DNA of 32,893 nt from Betaproteobacteria bacterium (GTDB lineage Bacteria > Pseudomonadota > Gammaproteobacteria > Burkholderiales > SG8-41). Every line of letters starts with the position of its first letter. Positions within the stretch are counted from its first letter, which is position 1. Shown here in pieces: positions 17,733-26,498 of this stretch. A program made the position numbers and the translations under genes. The notes beneath the pieces were generated by a model. The model worked only from the letters and a program-made list of their open reading frames with translations. It did not search any database and had not been told where the DNA came from. The stretch is from positions 1 through 32,893 of the forward strand of contig JAHFRL010000043.1 in NCBI GenBank assembly GCA_023266235.1. Reading direction: 5' to 3'.

Positions 17733-18110
17733 ATGAAGCAGCCGATCCATACCGCCGCCGCGCCGCAGGCGATCGGCACCTATTCGCAGGCGGTACGCTG
17801 CGGCGACACCGCGTATCTGTCAGGCCAGATCGGGCTCGATCCGGCGACGATGCAGCTGGTCGAAGGCATCGACGCGCAGATTCAGCGCGTGTTTCAGAAC
17901 CTGCAAGCGGTGGCAACCGAGGCCGGCGGCAGCCTCGATCACGCAGTGAAGCTCACGGTGTACCTGACGGATCTTTCGCACTTCGCGCGCGTCAACGAAA
18001 TCATGTCGACGTACTTCAGGCAGCCCTACCCCGCACGCGCGGCGCTCGGCGTCGCCAGCCTGCCGCGCGGCGCGCTGATCGAGGTCGACGCCATTTTGAA
18101 TCTGGCGTGA
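17733..18110 (+). CDS. ridA: RidA-family enamine/imine deaminase
   Basis: This 125-aa cytosolic protein of the YjgF/YER057c/UK114 family hydrolyses reactive enamines and imines such as 2-aminoacrylate made by PLP enzymes. Conserved stretches are [12 protein letters not shown] near the N-terminus, [12 protein letters not shown], and the C-terminal [20 protein letters not shown] with the active-site arginine and glutamate. ATG 17733 follows a strong GGGAGG sequence. It is 10 bases upstream of recG. RidA protects branched-chain and other PLP-dependent pathways, but here its position suggests only cotranscription with recG. Confidence 0.94.
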   Translation: MKQPIHTAAAPQAIGTYSQAVRCGDTAYLSGQIGLDPATMQLVEGIDAQIQRVFQNLQAVATEAGGSLDHAVKLTVYLTDLSHFARVNEIMSTYFRQPYPARAALGVASLPRGALIEVDAILNLA

Positions 18111-18128
18111 GGCGAGAGGCGTGAGGCG
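18104..18128 (+). repeat. 11-base direct repeat across the ridA/recG junction
   Basis: GGCGTGAGGCG occurs at 18104-18114 and again at 18118-18128. The first copy holds the ridA stop and the second holds the putative recG GTG start. The surrounding Arg/Lys/Ser-coding sequence looks like intergenic repeat DNA rather than conserved protein. Confidence 0.7.
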
Positions 18129-20229
18129 CAAGGCGACCAAGAGCCGGAAAACAGCGCACAGCGACTCCTCGCCCCTCATCTCTGACCCCTCGCTGGCGAA
18201 GCATGGCAAAGCCGCGCTCGCCGCGCTCGCCAAGCTCGGTATCCGGCGCGAGTTCGACCTCGTCCTGCATCTGCCGTTGAGATACGACGACGAGACGCAT
18301 CTCTACCGCATCAGCGAGGCGCCGCACGGCCAGACGGTGCTGGTCGAGGGCACGGTCACCGACAACACGATCAGGTATCGGCCCAAGCGCCAGTTGGTGT
18401 GCACGGTGGAAGACGATTCCGGCGTGCTGGTGATGCGCTTCCTCAATTTCTACACGAGCCAGGTCAAGCAGCTCGCGCCCGGCACGCGCGTGCGGCTGTT
18501 CGGCGAAATCAGGCAGGGCTTTTTCGGCGCCGAGATGGTGCACCCGAAGTATCGCGTGGTGCGCGGCGATGCGCCGGTGTCCGACACGCTGACGCCGGTT
18601 TATCCGACCACCGCGGGCCTGAGCCAGTCCAATCTGCAGCGCATGGTGCACGCGGCGCTCGCGGCCAGCGACTTGAGCGACACTCTGCCGCCGCAGCTGC
18701 TGGGCGAGTTCAAGTTGCCGGCGTTTCGCGACTGCATCGGCTTCCTGCATCATCCGCCGCCCGCCGCCGAGCAGACGGCGCTGCAGGATCGCTCGCACCC
18801 GGCGTGGCGCCGCATCAAATTCGACGAGCTGCTGGCGCAGCAGCTGTCGATGCGCATCCACTACGATCGCCGCCGGAACGCGAGCGCGCCGCCGCTGCCG
18901 CCGCGGGGGCAGCTTACGCGCGCGCTGATCGAGCGGCTGCCGTTCAAGCTGACGCGTGCCCAGCACCGAGCCATTGCCGAAATCCGCACCGATCTTGCCC
19001 GGCCTCACCCGATGCAGCGCCTGCTGCAGGGTGACGTCGGCAGCGGCAAGACCATCGTTGCCGCGCTGGCCGCGCTGCAGGCGATCGAGAACGGACACCA
19101 GGTCGCGATCATGGCGCCGACCGAAATTCTCGGCGAGCAGCATTTCAGCAAGTTCTCGGGCTGGCTCGCCGCGCTCGGCGTGTCGGTGGTGTGGCTTGCC
19201 GGCAATCTCGCGCGCAAGCAGAAACGCGCAACACTCGCCGGAGTGGCGGCGGGCGAGGCGCAGATTACGATCGGTACGCACGCGCTGTTCCAGGACGAAG
19301 TCGAGTTTCATAAGCTCGGACTCGCGATCGTCGACGAGCAGCACCGCTTCGGCGTGCACCAGCGCCTCGCGCTGCGCCTGAAAGGCGCCAAATCCCGCGC
19401 CGGCGCGCAGCCGCACCAGCTGATGATGAGCGCAACGCCGATCCCGCGCACGCTGGCGATGAGCTATTACGCCGACCTCGACGTGTCGGTGATCGATGAA
19501 ATGCCGCCCGGGCGCACGCCGGTTGCAACGCGGCTGGTGTCGGACGCGCGGCGCGACGAGGTGATCCAGCGCGTGCGCGACGCGTGCATCGCCGGCAGCC
19601 AGGCCTACTGGGTGTGCCCGTTGATAGAAGAATCAGAAGCGCTGCAACTGCAGACCGCGCTTGATACCTACCAGCGCCTGCTGACGACTTTTCCGGAACT
19701 CAAGGTCGGGCTGGTGCACGGGCGGCTCGCGGGCGCCGGGAAAGCGGCGGTGATGCAGTCATTCCAGAGCGGTGAAATCCAGTTGCTGGTGGCGACGACG
19801 GTGATCGAAGTCGGGGTCGACGTGCCGAACGCGACGCTGATGGTGATCGAAAACGCGGAGCGCATGGGGCTCGCGCAACTGCACCAGTTGCGCGGGCGCG
19901 TCGGCCGCGGCGCCGGCAAGAGTACCTGTATCCTGCTCTACCAGAACCCGCTGTCGCAGCTCGCGCGCGAGCGGCTCAAGATCATTTTCGAGAACAGCGA
20001 CGGCTTCGAAATCGCGCGCTACGACCTGCGCCTGCGCGGCCCCGGTGAATTGTTGGGGGCGCGCCAGAGCGGCATGCCGATGCTGCGCTTCGCCAATCTC
20101 AATGCCGATCTCGACCTGCTCGAAGCGGCGCGCAATTCGGCGCAGCAGATACTGCGCCATCAACCCGCGATTGCCGAGCGCCATCTGCGGCGCTGGCTCG
20201 GCGGCAAACAGCACTATTTGCGCGTTTAG
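18121..20229 (+). CDS. recG: ATP-dependent DNA helicase RecG
   Basis: RecG regresses stalled replication forks and processes recombination intermediates. The protein has 702 aa, normal for the family. The wedge/OB domain is at about 60-180 (LPLRYDDETHLYRI near 51). Walker A GDVGSGKT is at 304-311. The DEAH-box variant DEQH is at 405-408. MSATPIPRTLAMSYYADLDV, the C-terminal helicase motifs VGLVHGRL and TTVIEVGVDVPNA, and QLRGRVGRG are intact. The start is GTG 18121, the only usable in-frame start before the conserved region. It lies inside a direct repeat, and the first 25 residues are not conserved in character. Confidence 0.95.
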   Translation: MRRKATKSRKTAHSDSSPLISDPSLAKHGKAALAALAKLGIRREFDLVLHLPLRYDDETHLYRISEAPHGQTVLVEGTVTDNTIRYRPKRQLVCTVEDDSGVLVMRFLNFYTSQVKQLAPGTRVRLFGEIRQGFFGAEMVHPKYRVVRGDAPVSDTLTPVYPTTAGLSQSNLQRMVHAALAASDLSDTLPPQLLGEFKLPAFRDCIGFLHHPPPAAEQTALQDRSHPAWRRIKFDELLAQQLSMRIHYDRRRNASAPPLPPRGQLTRALIERLPFKLTRAQHRAIAEIRTDLARPHPMQRLLQGDVGSGKTIVAALAALQAIENGHQVAIMAPTEILGEQHFSKFSGWLAALGVSVVWLAGNLARKQKRATLAGVAAGEAQITIGTHALFQDEVEFHKLGLAIVDEQHRFGVHQRLALRLKGAKSRAGAQPHQLMMSATPIPRTLAMSYYADLDVSVIDEMPPGRTPVATRLVSDARRDEVIQRVRDACIAGSQAYWVCPLIEESEALQLQTALDTYQRLLTTFPELKVGLVHGRLAGAGKAAVMQSFQSGEIQLLVATTVIEVGVDVPNATLMVIENAERMGLAQLHQLRGRVGRGAGKSTCILLYQNPLSQLARERLKIIFENSDGFEIARYDLRLRGPGELLGARQSGMPMLRFANLNADLDLLEAARNSAQQILRHQPAIAERHLRRWLGGKQHYLRV

Positions 20230-20348
20230 CGGGGGTGTATCACCAGCGATGCAGCGCGAGCACCAGGTTTTTGTCTGCGCGGCGTGATCCGGATTGCGGT
20301 AAATTGTTCCGGGTAAGCGATAATAACGACGAAAAACATTTCCCCAGC

Positions 20349-20894
20349 ATGAAATCATCCGGTGCCGATGCCTGGTGGCGGCCGCTCCCCGTTTGCAACG
20401 ATGCGCGCCTGCGGCGCTGGTTGCTCGACCGCGGCTCGCTCACCCGCCGCATCCAGTTGCGCTGCGAGCGCTTCCATGTGGAAGTTCTGTCGCAGCGCAT
20501 CGCCGCGATCGACCGCGATGAACGCGCGATCATCGGCGTGCGCCCCGGTGTCCGATGCGTGGTGCGCGAAGTGAGCCTCAATTGCGATCAGCGGCCGGTG
20601 GTGTTCGCGCATTCAGTGGTCGAGCCGCGCGCGCTCAACGGTGCGTGGCGCATGCTGGCCACGCTCGGCACGCGTCCGCTCGGTGCGGCGCTGTTCGCCG
20701 ACCCGTGCGTCAGGCGCTTCCCGTTGCGCTTCCGCCAGCTCAACCGCCGGCACGAGCTTTATCGCCGGGCGTGCGGGCTGCTCGAGCGGCCGCCGGCATA
20801 CCTGTGGGCCCGGCGTTCGCTGTTCACGTTGCGCGGATCGCGCCTGCTGGTGACGGAAGTGTTTCTACCCGCTATTCTTGCGCTCACGCCATGA
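20349..20894 (+). CDS. ubiC: Chorismate lyase
   Basis: This enzyme converts chorismate to 4-hydroxybenzoate and pyruvate, the first committed step of ubiquinone synthesis. It has 181 aa. Family features are SLTRRIQLRC near the N-terminus, REVSLNCDQRPVVFAHSVV with the product-site arginine, and the end ARRSLFTLRGSRLLVTEVFLP. ATG 20349 lacks a good ribosome-binding sequence but begins the conserved protein. Its stop overlaps the ubiA start (ATGA, 20891-20894), so the two genes for consecutive steps are coupled. Confidence 0.92.
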   Translation: MKSSGADAWWRPLPVCNDARLRRWLLDRGSLTRRIQLRCERFHVEVLSQRIAAIDRDERAIIGVRPGVRCVVREVSLNCDQRPVVFAHSVVEPRALNGAWRMLATLGTRPLGAALFADPCVRRFPLRFRQLNRRHELYRRACGLLERPPAYLWARRSLFTLRGSRLLVTEVFLPAILALTP

Positions 20895-21766
20895 CTTTCA
20901 TCGAACGGCTCAATATCTACGAGAAGCTGATGCGGCTCGACAAGCCGATCGGCATCCTGCTGCTGCTGTGGCCGACGCTGTGGGGATTGTGGCTGTCGTC
21001 CTACGGCTTTCCGAATCCCGGGGTGGCCGTGATTTTCATTCTCGGCGTGGTGCTGATGCGCTCCGCCGGCTGCATCGTCAACGATTTCGCCGATCGCAAT
21101 TTCGATCCCCACGTCGAGCGCACCAAGGACCGCCCGCTCGCCGCCAAACTGATTTCGCCGCAGGAAGCCTTGCTGGTTGCCGGCGTGCTGATCGTGCTCG
21201 CGTTTCTGCTGGTGCTGCAATTGAACGCGCTGACCATCAAGTTGGCGGTGATCGCCTGTGTCCTCGCGGTGGCTTATCCTTTCCTGAAGCGTTTTTTCTG
21301 GCTGCCGCAAGCCTGGCTCGGCATCGCGTTCGGCTTCGGCATCCCGATGGCGTTCGCCGCGCATAACAATATCGTCGTGCCGCTCGCGTGGATGATGGTG
21401 GTTGCCAATATATTCTGGGCAATCGCCTATGACACCGAGTACGCGATGGTCGATCGCGATGATGACGTGAAGCTCAGCCTCAAATCGTCGGCGATATTGT
21501 TCGGGCGCTTCGACGTGATCGGCGTGATGGTTTGCCACGCGTTGTTCCTGCTGCTCATGACGTATGTCGGTTACTGGGCGCGGCTCGGCGTGCTCTATTT
21601 CATCGGCCTCGCGATCGCAGCCGGTCTCGCCGGCTATCAGTACCTGCTGATCCGCGAGCGCCAGCGCGAGCGCTGCTTCAAGGCGTTCCTGAACAACAAT
21701 CTGCTCGGCGCCGTGATTTATGCCGGCATCCTCGTTGACTTGTTGCTGCGCAGCAAGCTTTTTTGA
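20891..21766 (+). CDS. ubiA: 4-hydroxybenzoate octaprenyltransferase
   Basis: This inner-membrane prenyltransferase attaches the polyprenyl tail to 4-hydroxybenzoate, the product of UbiC next door. It has 291 aa and eight to nine membrane helices. Both magnesium/diphosphate-binding motifs are present: NDFADRNFD at 64-72 and YDTEYAMVDRDDD from about 180. RLDKPIGILLLLWPTLW at 15-31 is the typical UbiA opening. The ATG overlaps the ubiC stop. UbiD, the next pathway enzyme, follows 32 bases after its stop. Confidence 0.97.
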   Translation: MTFIERLNIYEKLMRLDKPIGILLLLWPTLWGLWLSSYGFPNPGVAVIFILGVVLMRSAGCIVNDFADRNFDPHVERTKDRPLAAKLISPQEALLVAGVLIVLAFLLVLQLNALTIKLAVIACVLAVAYPFLKRFFWLPQAWLGIAFGFGIPMAFAAHNNIVVPLAWMMVVANIFWAIAYDTEYAMVDRDDDVKLSLKSSAILFGRFDVIGVMVCHALFLLLMTYVGYWARLGVLYFIGLAIAAGLAGYQYLLIRERQRERCFKAFLNNNLLGAVIYAGILVDLLLRSKLF

Positions 21767-21798
21767 GCCTTGGGGTTTCGAGCACTCGTTGATCCGGC

Positions 21799-23262
21799 AT
21801 GAAATATCGCGACCTCAGGGATTTCATCGCGCAGCTTGAGCGCCGTGGCGAATTGAAGCGAATCGCGGTCGAGGTCGATCCGCGGCTCGAGATGACCGAG
21901 ATCTGCGACCGCACGCTGAAGGTCGGCGGTCCGGCAATTTTGTTCGAGCAGCCGAAAGGCCACACCATTCCGGTGCTCGGCAACCTCTTCGGCACGCCGC
22001 TACGCGTGGCGCTCGGCATGGGTCGGGACGATGTCGAATCGCTGCGCGAAATCGGCAAGCTGCTCGCGACCCTCAAGGCGCCCGAGCCGCCGCGCGGGCT
22101 GAAGGACGCATGGGACCAGCTGCCGTTGCTGAAGCAGGTGCTCACTATGGTGCCGAAGCTCGTCGACAGTGGACCTTGCCAAGAGCAGGTCTGGGACGGC
22201 GCGGACGTCGATCTCGGCCGGTTGCCGATCCAGACCTGCTGGCCGGGTGACGCAGCGCCGCTGATCACGTGGGGCCTGGTGGTCACGCGCGGCCCGCAGA
22301 AAAGACGCCAGAACCTCGGCATCTATCGCCAGCAGGTGATCGCGCCGAATAAGGTCATCATGCGCTGGCTCAGCACCCGAGGCGGCGCGCTCGATTACCG
22401 CGACCATTGTCTCGCGCACCCGCGGGAGCCATTTCCGCTCGCGGTCGCGCTCGGCGCCGATCCCGCGACGATACTCGGCGCGGTGACGCCGGTGCCGGAC
22501 AATCTGTCCGAATATCAGTTTGCCGGGCTGCTGCGCGGCGCGAAGACGGAAATCGTGAACTGCCTGAGCCACGACCTGCAAGTGCCGGCGAGCGCCGAGA
22601 TCGTGCTCGAGGGATTTATCCATCCCGGCGAAACCGCGCTCGAAGGGCCGTTCGGCGATCACACCGGCTATTACAACGAGCAGGAACGGTTCCCGGTATT
22701 CACGATCGAGCGCATCACGTCACGGCGTGCCCCGATTTATCACAGCACCTATACCGGCAAGCCGCCCGACGAGCCGGCGGTGCTCGGCGTGGCGTTGAAT
22801 GAAGTGTTCGTGCCCCTGCTGCGGAAGCAGTTTCCGGAAATCACCGACTTCTATCTGCCGCCCGAAGGCTGCTCATACCGGCTCGCGGTGGTCAGCATGA
22901 AAAAGCAGTATCCGGGCCATGCCAAGCGCGTGATGTTCGGCATCTGGTCGTACCTGCGCCAGTTCATGTACACCAAGTTCATCATCGTCACCGACGACGA
23001 TGTGAACGTGCGCGACTGGAAAGACGTGATCTGGGCGTTGACGACACGCGTCGATCCGGCGCGTGACACACTGATTGCCGATAACACGCCGATCGACTCC
23101 CTCGATTTCGCCAGCCCGGTGGCAGGGCTGGGTTCGAAGATGGGTATCGATGCCACCAACAAATGGCCCGCCGAAACTGCGCGCCAGTGGGGAACGCCGA
23201 TCGAGATGGACGAGGCAACCAAGCGCAGGATCGATGCGCTATGGCAAAGCCTCGGGCTCTGA
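21799..23262 (+). CDS. ubiD: 4-hydroxy-3-polyprenylbenzoate decarboxylase
   Basis: This prenylated-FMN-dependent decarboxylase acts on the UbiA product. It has 487 aa, normal for bacterial UbiD. It starts [20 protein letters not shown]. The signature [16 protein letters not shown] is at 277-292; its Glu278 and Glu282 have the spacing of the catalytic glutamates known in the related enzyme Fdc1. [15 protein letters not shown] and the C-terminal [11 protein letters not shown] are also typical. The cofactor partner UbiX is not in the window. It ends the ridA-to-ubiD run and is followed within 10 bases by a strong terminator. Confidence 0.97.
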   Translation: MKYRDLRDFIAQLERRGELKRIAVEVDPRLEMTEICDRTLKVGGPAILFEQPKGHTIPVLGNLFGTPLRVALGMGRDDVESLREIGKLLATLKAPEPPRGLKDAWDQLPLLKQVLTMVPKLVDSGPCQEQVWDGADVDLGRLPIQTCWPGDAAPLITWGLVVTRGPQKRRQNLGIYRQQVIAPNKVIMRWLSTRGGALDYRDHCLAHPREPFPLAVALGADPATILGAVTPVPDNLSEYQFAGLLRGAKTEIVNCLSHDLQVPASAEIVLEGFIHPGETALEGPFGDHTGYYNEQERFPVFTIERITSRRAPIYHSTYTGKPPDEPAVLGVALNEVFVPLLRKQFPEITDFYLPPEGCSYRLAVVSMKKQYPGHAKRVMFGIWSYLRQFMYTKFIIVTDDDVNVRDWKDVIWALTTRVDPARDTLIADNTPIDSLDFASPVAGLGSKMGIDATNKWPAETARQWGTPIEMDEATKRRIDALWQSLGL

Positions 23263-23268
23263 GGCAAC

Positions 23269-23297
23269 AAAAAAGCCGGGTTGCCCCGGCTTTTTTT
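23269..23297. terminator. Bidirectional terminator between ubiD and the outer-membrane protein gene
   Basis: AAAAAAGCCGGG (23269-23280), a TTGC loop, then CCCGGC and seven T residues form a 12-bp stem with an A-tract on one side and a T-tract on the other. It can stop transcription from both converging sides: ubiD on plus, the beta-barrel gene on minus. Confidence 0.92.
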
Positions 23298-23314
23298 GAT
23301 GATGTTTTGCCGGA

Positions 23315-23956
23315 TTAAAAGCGGACCACCAGGCCTAATGAAAAAAGATCGACATCGGCTTTCCCGCCGGTTCCGTCGCCGTTCGGAACGCGATAACGTT
23401 CCCACTCCAGGCGGGCGCCTATGTCCTTTGTAAAATCGTATTGCAGCCCTAGGCCGGCTTTCCAACTTGTTTTGGTTTCGCTATTCGAAAAAGCAAACCC
23501 TGGTACGGCCAACGACACCGTGGTTTTAGAGGTTTGCGCGCCGACGCGGGCGAAACCGGAAAAAGAGGGATCGAAAGGCACGATGCCCACCAAGTCGAGA
23601 TTAAATCCGTTGTCGTTCTTGGCCTCCCCGGCAACCGTGGCAGCCGGCCCCGTTGTTACGGTCGTGAAATTGAATTTACCGAGATTGAAATAGCCGCCCT
23701 CGACGGCAAAATTGGGGTGAAAGCGATAGCCGGCAAAAAGCTTGAAGCCGACATCCTCTTCGTCCGCTGACGTTGCGCACGTAGCGAAGCCGGCAGCCAC
23801 ACACCCCGCACTTATAGCCCCAGTATCGATTTTTGCCCTTGATTGGCCAACATTGCCACCAAGATAAAAGCCGGTGCCGGTATCGGCCGCAAGCGCTGGC
23901 ACGCCAATTGCGACCGGAAGGATTACTAACGCTGACAACCACAAGGTCTTTTTCAT
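23315..23956 (-). CDS. Outer-membrane beta-barrel protein (OmpA-barrel/opacity type)
   Basis: This 213-aa protein is a predicted 8-stranded outer-membrane barrel. A signal peptide MKKTLWLSALVILPVAIG ends near AALA-type residues at 25-28. Alternating strands follow, such as GFYLGGNVGQS, VGFKLFAGYRF, FAVEGGYFNLG, SGFARVGAQTS and SWKAGLGLQYDF. The C-terminus LVVRF ends in phenylalanine, the outer-membrane insertion signal. Two cysteines in the first loop (GCVAAGFATC) may form a disulfide. ATG 23956 has a GGAGG sequence eight bases upstream and begins the signal peptide. It resembles the next gene throughout, so the two are paralogues. Function unknown. Confidence 0.88.
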   Translation of the reverse strand: MKKTLWLSALVILPVAIGVPALAADTGTGFYLGGNVGQSRAKIDTGAISAGCVAAGFATCATSADEEDVGFKLFAGYRFHPNFAVEGGYFNLGKFNFTTVTTGPAATVAGEAKNDNGFNLDLVGIVPFDPSFSGFARVGAQTSKTTVSLAVPGFAFSNSETKTSWKAGLGLQYDFTKDIGARLEWERYRVPNGDGTGGKADVDLFSLGLVVRF

Positions 23957-24000
23957 TGGGATCCTCCATTTCAATCAAATCAGGCTGCGGGTCTCACTTT

Positions 24001-24055
24001 AATTTCGCTCTGCGAACGCCGCGAAATTATCACTCTCCGGGATATCCATATGCAA
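24001..24055 (-). promoter_or_regulatory. Candidate promoter with overlapping inverted repeat for the first beta-barrel gene
   Basis: On the minus strand, TTGCAT (24050-24055), 18 bases and GATAAT (24026-24031) form a plausible sigma-70 promoter about 70 bases upstream of the ATG. A perfect 8-bp inverted repeat, AATTTCGC (24001-24008) and GCGAAATT (24021-24028) with 12 bases between, overlaps the -10 box and start site. It could be an operator. Confidence 0.5.
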
Positions 24056-24136
24056 TAGTCATAGCCCTATCGACGCGCAATCAGTCAGGAAGTGTATCGT
24101 TTCCGCAACATCCTGCGCCAACTGCTTCAGAATGGA

Positions 24137-24168
24137 GCAAAAAAAATAGCCGGGGGCGACCCGGCTAT
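24137..24168 (-). terminator. Rho-independent terminator after the second beta-barrel gene
   Basis: A perfect 9-bp stem, ATAGCCGGG (24146-24154) with CCCGGCTAT (24160-24168), has a 5-base loop. On the minus strand it is followed by a run of eight or so T residues. It lies 31 bases after the gene's stop and separates the two paralogues into independent transcripts. Confidence 0.9.
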
Positions 24169-24199
24169 GTGGATGATGGCGCAGCTTTGTGTTTTGTAG

Positions 24200-24823
24200 T
24201 TAGAACTTTAGTACTGCGCCAATTGAAAACAGGTTGACTTTGGAATCCCCGGTTGAGAGTTCTTTGCCGATGCCGTTGAAGCGCTCGAATTCGCCTCGCA
24301 GCGCGAAATTCCCCGTGAAATCGTATTGCGCCCCGACGCCGGCCTTCAAATCATAGCCGTTGTCGGTCACGCTGATCATGCCTGCGGTGGTAGGCAGATT
24401 CGATCTGGTTTCCCAGCGGTAGGCCCCGAGCCGCGCCAGTGCTGAAAACGATTGACTGAGCGGTAATTTGCCCACTAGGTCCAGGTTGAATAGATCGGCT
24501 CTTTTGGACCCTCTCGCGATGTAGAGGGTATTGGAAGTGGTGTATTCCGCGTGCCCGAGATCCGTATAGCCGCCCTCAAGGGCGAAGGATGTGCCGAATT
24601 GGTAGCCGAGTTGCAACTTCCAACCAACGTCATTGCTGTTGGCGATAGTAGCGGAACCGACCAGACCGGCTCCCGACGCAAAGTTATTGATCGAGTTGGG
24701 GTCGACGTCGATCGTCGAGCGGCCGACACCGACAACGCCATAGAAATTGGATTGCGCGGCCACCGGTGCGCTGGCAAAAGCCGCGGTCAGCGCGATCACT
24801 GCAACAGCTGATTTCTTGATCAT
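24200..24823 (-). CDS. Outer-membrane beta-barrel protein, paralogue of the neighbouring gene
   Basis: This 207-aa protein is a predicted 8-stranded barrel. The signal peptide MIKKSAVAVIALTAAFASA ends at about APVAAQ. Strand pattern and wording match the neighbour: KLQLGYQFGTSFALEGGYTD against KLFAGYRFHPNFAVEGGYFN, FNLDLVGKLPLSQSFSALAR against FNLDLVGIVPFDPSFSGFAR, and an end NLFSIGAVLKF against DLFSLGLVVRF. The terminal phenylalanine fits BAM insertion. ATG 24823 follows a GGAG sequence. The first-loop cysteines of the neighbour are missing here. Function unknown; adhesion, stability or stress-barrel roles are all possible. Confidence 0.88.
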   Translation of the reverse strand: MIKKSAVAVIALTAAFASAPVAAQSNFYGVVGVGRSTIDVDPNSINNFASGAGLVGSATIANSNDVGWKLQLGYQFGTSFALEGGYTDLGHAEYTTSNTLYIARGSKRADLFNLDLVGKLPLSQSFSALARLGAYRWETRSNLPTTAGMISVTDNGYDLKAGVGAQYDFTGNFALRGEFERFNGIGKELSTGDSKVNLFSIGAVLKF

Positions 24824-24879
24824 GATGTTCTCCGGAATCGCTCGAGTTGATGCGGTGAGTTCGCCATCGCAAAAACCCC

Positions 24880-25030
24880 TATTTGTTAGAGCGTTGAAAC
24901 CAGCTTAAAGAAAAGACTTTAACTTGTCGATATAAGGTCCTTTATTTTCAGAAGAAAGCGGGCATAGTTGTTGTATTTTGGCAACAACAGATTATAATAT
25001 ATTGATTAAATACAATTTATTGTGATCAGT
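24880..25030 (-). promoter_or_regulatory. AT-rich upstream region of the second beta-barrel gene
   Basis: This stretch is strikingly AT-rich against GC-rich surroundings. It holds a perfect TATAAT on the minus strand (24991-24996), a 7-bp inverted repeat GTTGTTG (24967-24973)/CAACAAC (24982-24988) just downstream of it, and a 6-bp one TTAAAG (24905-24910)/CTTTAA (24917-24922). No good -35 box is seen at 17 bases, which hints at activator dependence. The implied leader is about 160 bases. Confidence 0.5.
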
Positions 25031-25069
25031 CTCGGCGGAAAATCGAGGGTAAGCCGGTAGCTACGTGCC

Positions 25070-26497
25070 CTAGCGGCTATAAATCCACTTCAACAGTGCA
25101 TCCTGCACGGCTTGCGCGCCCGGCGCGCGGGCGTGGTTGACGATGCACACCACCACCACCATGCGTCCCTTGGCGTCAAGCACGTAGCCGGCGATCGCAC
25201 GCACGCCCGACAACGTGCCGGTCTTGATATGCGCCTGCCCCGCGACTTCCGCGCCTGACAGGCGTTTTTTCATCGTGCCGTCGACTGCCACCAGCGGCAG
25301 CGACGCGATGAGTTCCGGCATCACCGCGCTGCGGTGCGCAACCAGCAGCAACTGTGCCATGCTTTTGGCGCTCAAGCGCTCGTTGCGCGACAGGCCGGAG
25401 CCGTTTTCGAGCACCAGTTCGGGAAACGCGAGCCGGCGCGAAGCAAGCCATTGCCTGATGGCGCGCGCCGACTTCTCGCTGTTGGCGGGCGCGCCCAAAG
25501 CAATCGCGCCGAGCGAGAGATACAGCTGCCGCGCCATCACGTTATTGCTGAATTTGTTGATGTCGCGCACGATCTCGGCGAGCGTCTGGGTCTGGTGCGC
25601 GAGCAGCAGCCGCGCGCCGGCCGGTGTCTCGGCGTCGCGCACGCCGCCGGCGAATGCGCCGCCGAGCTCGCGCCACAGCAGAGTAAACAGCCCGTGCACG
25701 TACTGCGGGTGGCCGAGCACGCTGTAGTTGCGTTCTTTCTCGCCGCACGCGAGCGAGTAATTGCCGCCGAACAGCAGCCGCGCGCTCGCGCCGTTGCCGG
25801 GCGCGGTGAGCTTGAGCCGGCCGACCCAATCGCCGCACGGCTCGTTGTCGAGCACGACGTTGCTCAACACCTGCACCTGCGGCAGCGCCGGTTCGGCGAT
25901 GATCCTGAGCGCGCGCCGCTCCGCGTCCGGCACGAATTGCAGGCGCACGGCCTTGAAATTCACCAGCAGCGCGTCGGGCGGGGTGTTGTAGGGGCGCGTC
26001 GGCTCGTTGTCGAAGCTTCCCGGATCGGCGCTCTCGGCGGCCGCAAAGTAGCTGCGGTCGAGCACCAGGTCGCCGCGGATCTCGCGCATGCCGCGCGCGC
26101 GCAGGCTGCGCAGCATCAGCCAGAAATTTTCGAGCGTCAGGCGCGGGTCGCCATAGCCCTTGACGACGAGATCGCCGGTGAGCACATCGCCCTGCAGCAT
26201 GCCGGTGGTATAGACCTCGGTGGTCCATGCGTACGCGGGGCCGAGCTGATCGAGCGCGGCAAAAGTGGTGAGCAGCTTGATGGTCGATGCCGGGTTGAGT
26301 ACGCGTTCCTCGCCGACCGCAATCAGCGGGCGTTCGGCGTTCGCATCCTGCACGTATATGCCGATGCTCGATTCCGGAATGCCCGCCTGCTGCAGCGCCT
26401 GGATCACCGGCTGCGGCAGCCGCGCCGCACCGTCCTGGGGCATCGCAGCCAGCATGCACCACAGCAAGGTCGCGATCAGCAATCGCATATTGCGCAT
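25070..26497 (-). CDS. dacB: D-alanyl-D-alanine carboxypeptidase/endopeptidase (PBP4 type)
   Basis: This periplasmic low-molecular-weight penicillin-binding protein trims peptidoglycan cross-links. It has 475 aa, the class C PBP4 length. A signal peptide is at about 1-24 (MRLLIATLLWCMLAAM). The three active-site motifs are present: STIK at 71-74 (nucleophile Ser71), SNN at 317-319, and KTG at 425-427. The insert between the first two motifs is typical of this class. The ATG lies one base after the stop of the upstream metallo-beta-lactamase gene, so the genes are coupled. A second ATG three codons further in is equally possible as the start. Confidence 0.94.
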   Translation of the reverse strand: MRNMRLLIATLLWCMLAAMPQDGAARLPQPVIQALQQAGIPESSIGIYVQDANAERPLIAVGEERVLNPASTIKLLTTFAALDQLGPAYAWTTEVYTTGMLQGDVLTGDLVVKGYGDPRLTLENFWLMLRSLRARGMREIRGDLVLDRSYFAAAESADPGSFDNEPTRPYNTPPDALLVNFKAVRLQFVPDAERRALRIIAEPALPQVQVLSNVVLDNEPCGDWVGRLKLTAPGNGASARLLFGGNYSLACGEKERNYSVLGHPQYVHGLFTLLWRELGGAFAGGVRDAETPAGARLLLAHQTQTLAEIVRDINKFSNNVMARQLYLSLGAIALGAPANSEKSARAIRQWLASRRLAFPELVLENGSGLSRNERLSAKSMAQLLLVAHRSAVMPELIASLPLVAVDGTMKKRLSGAEVAGQAHIKTGTLSGVRAIAGYVLDAKGRMVVVVCIVNHARAPGAQAVQDALLKWIYSR

Positions 26498-26498
26498 C

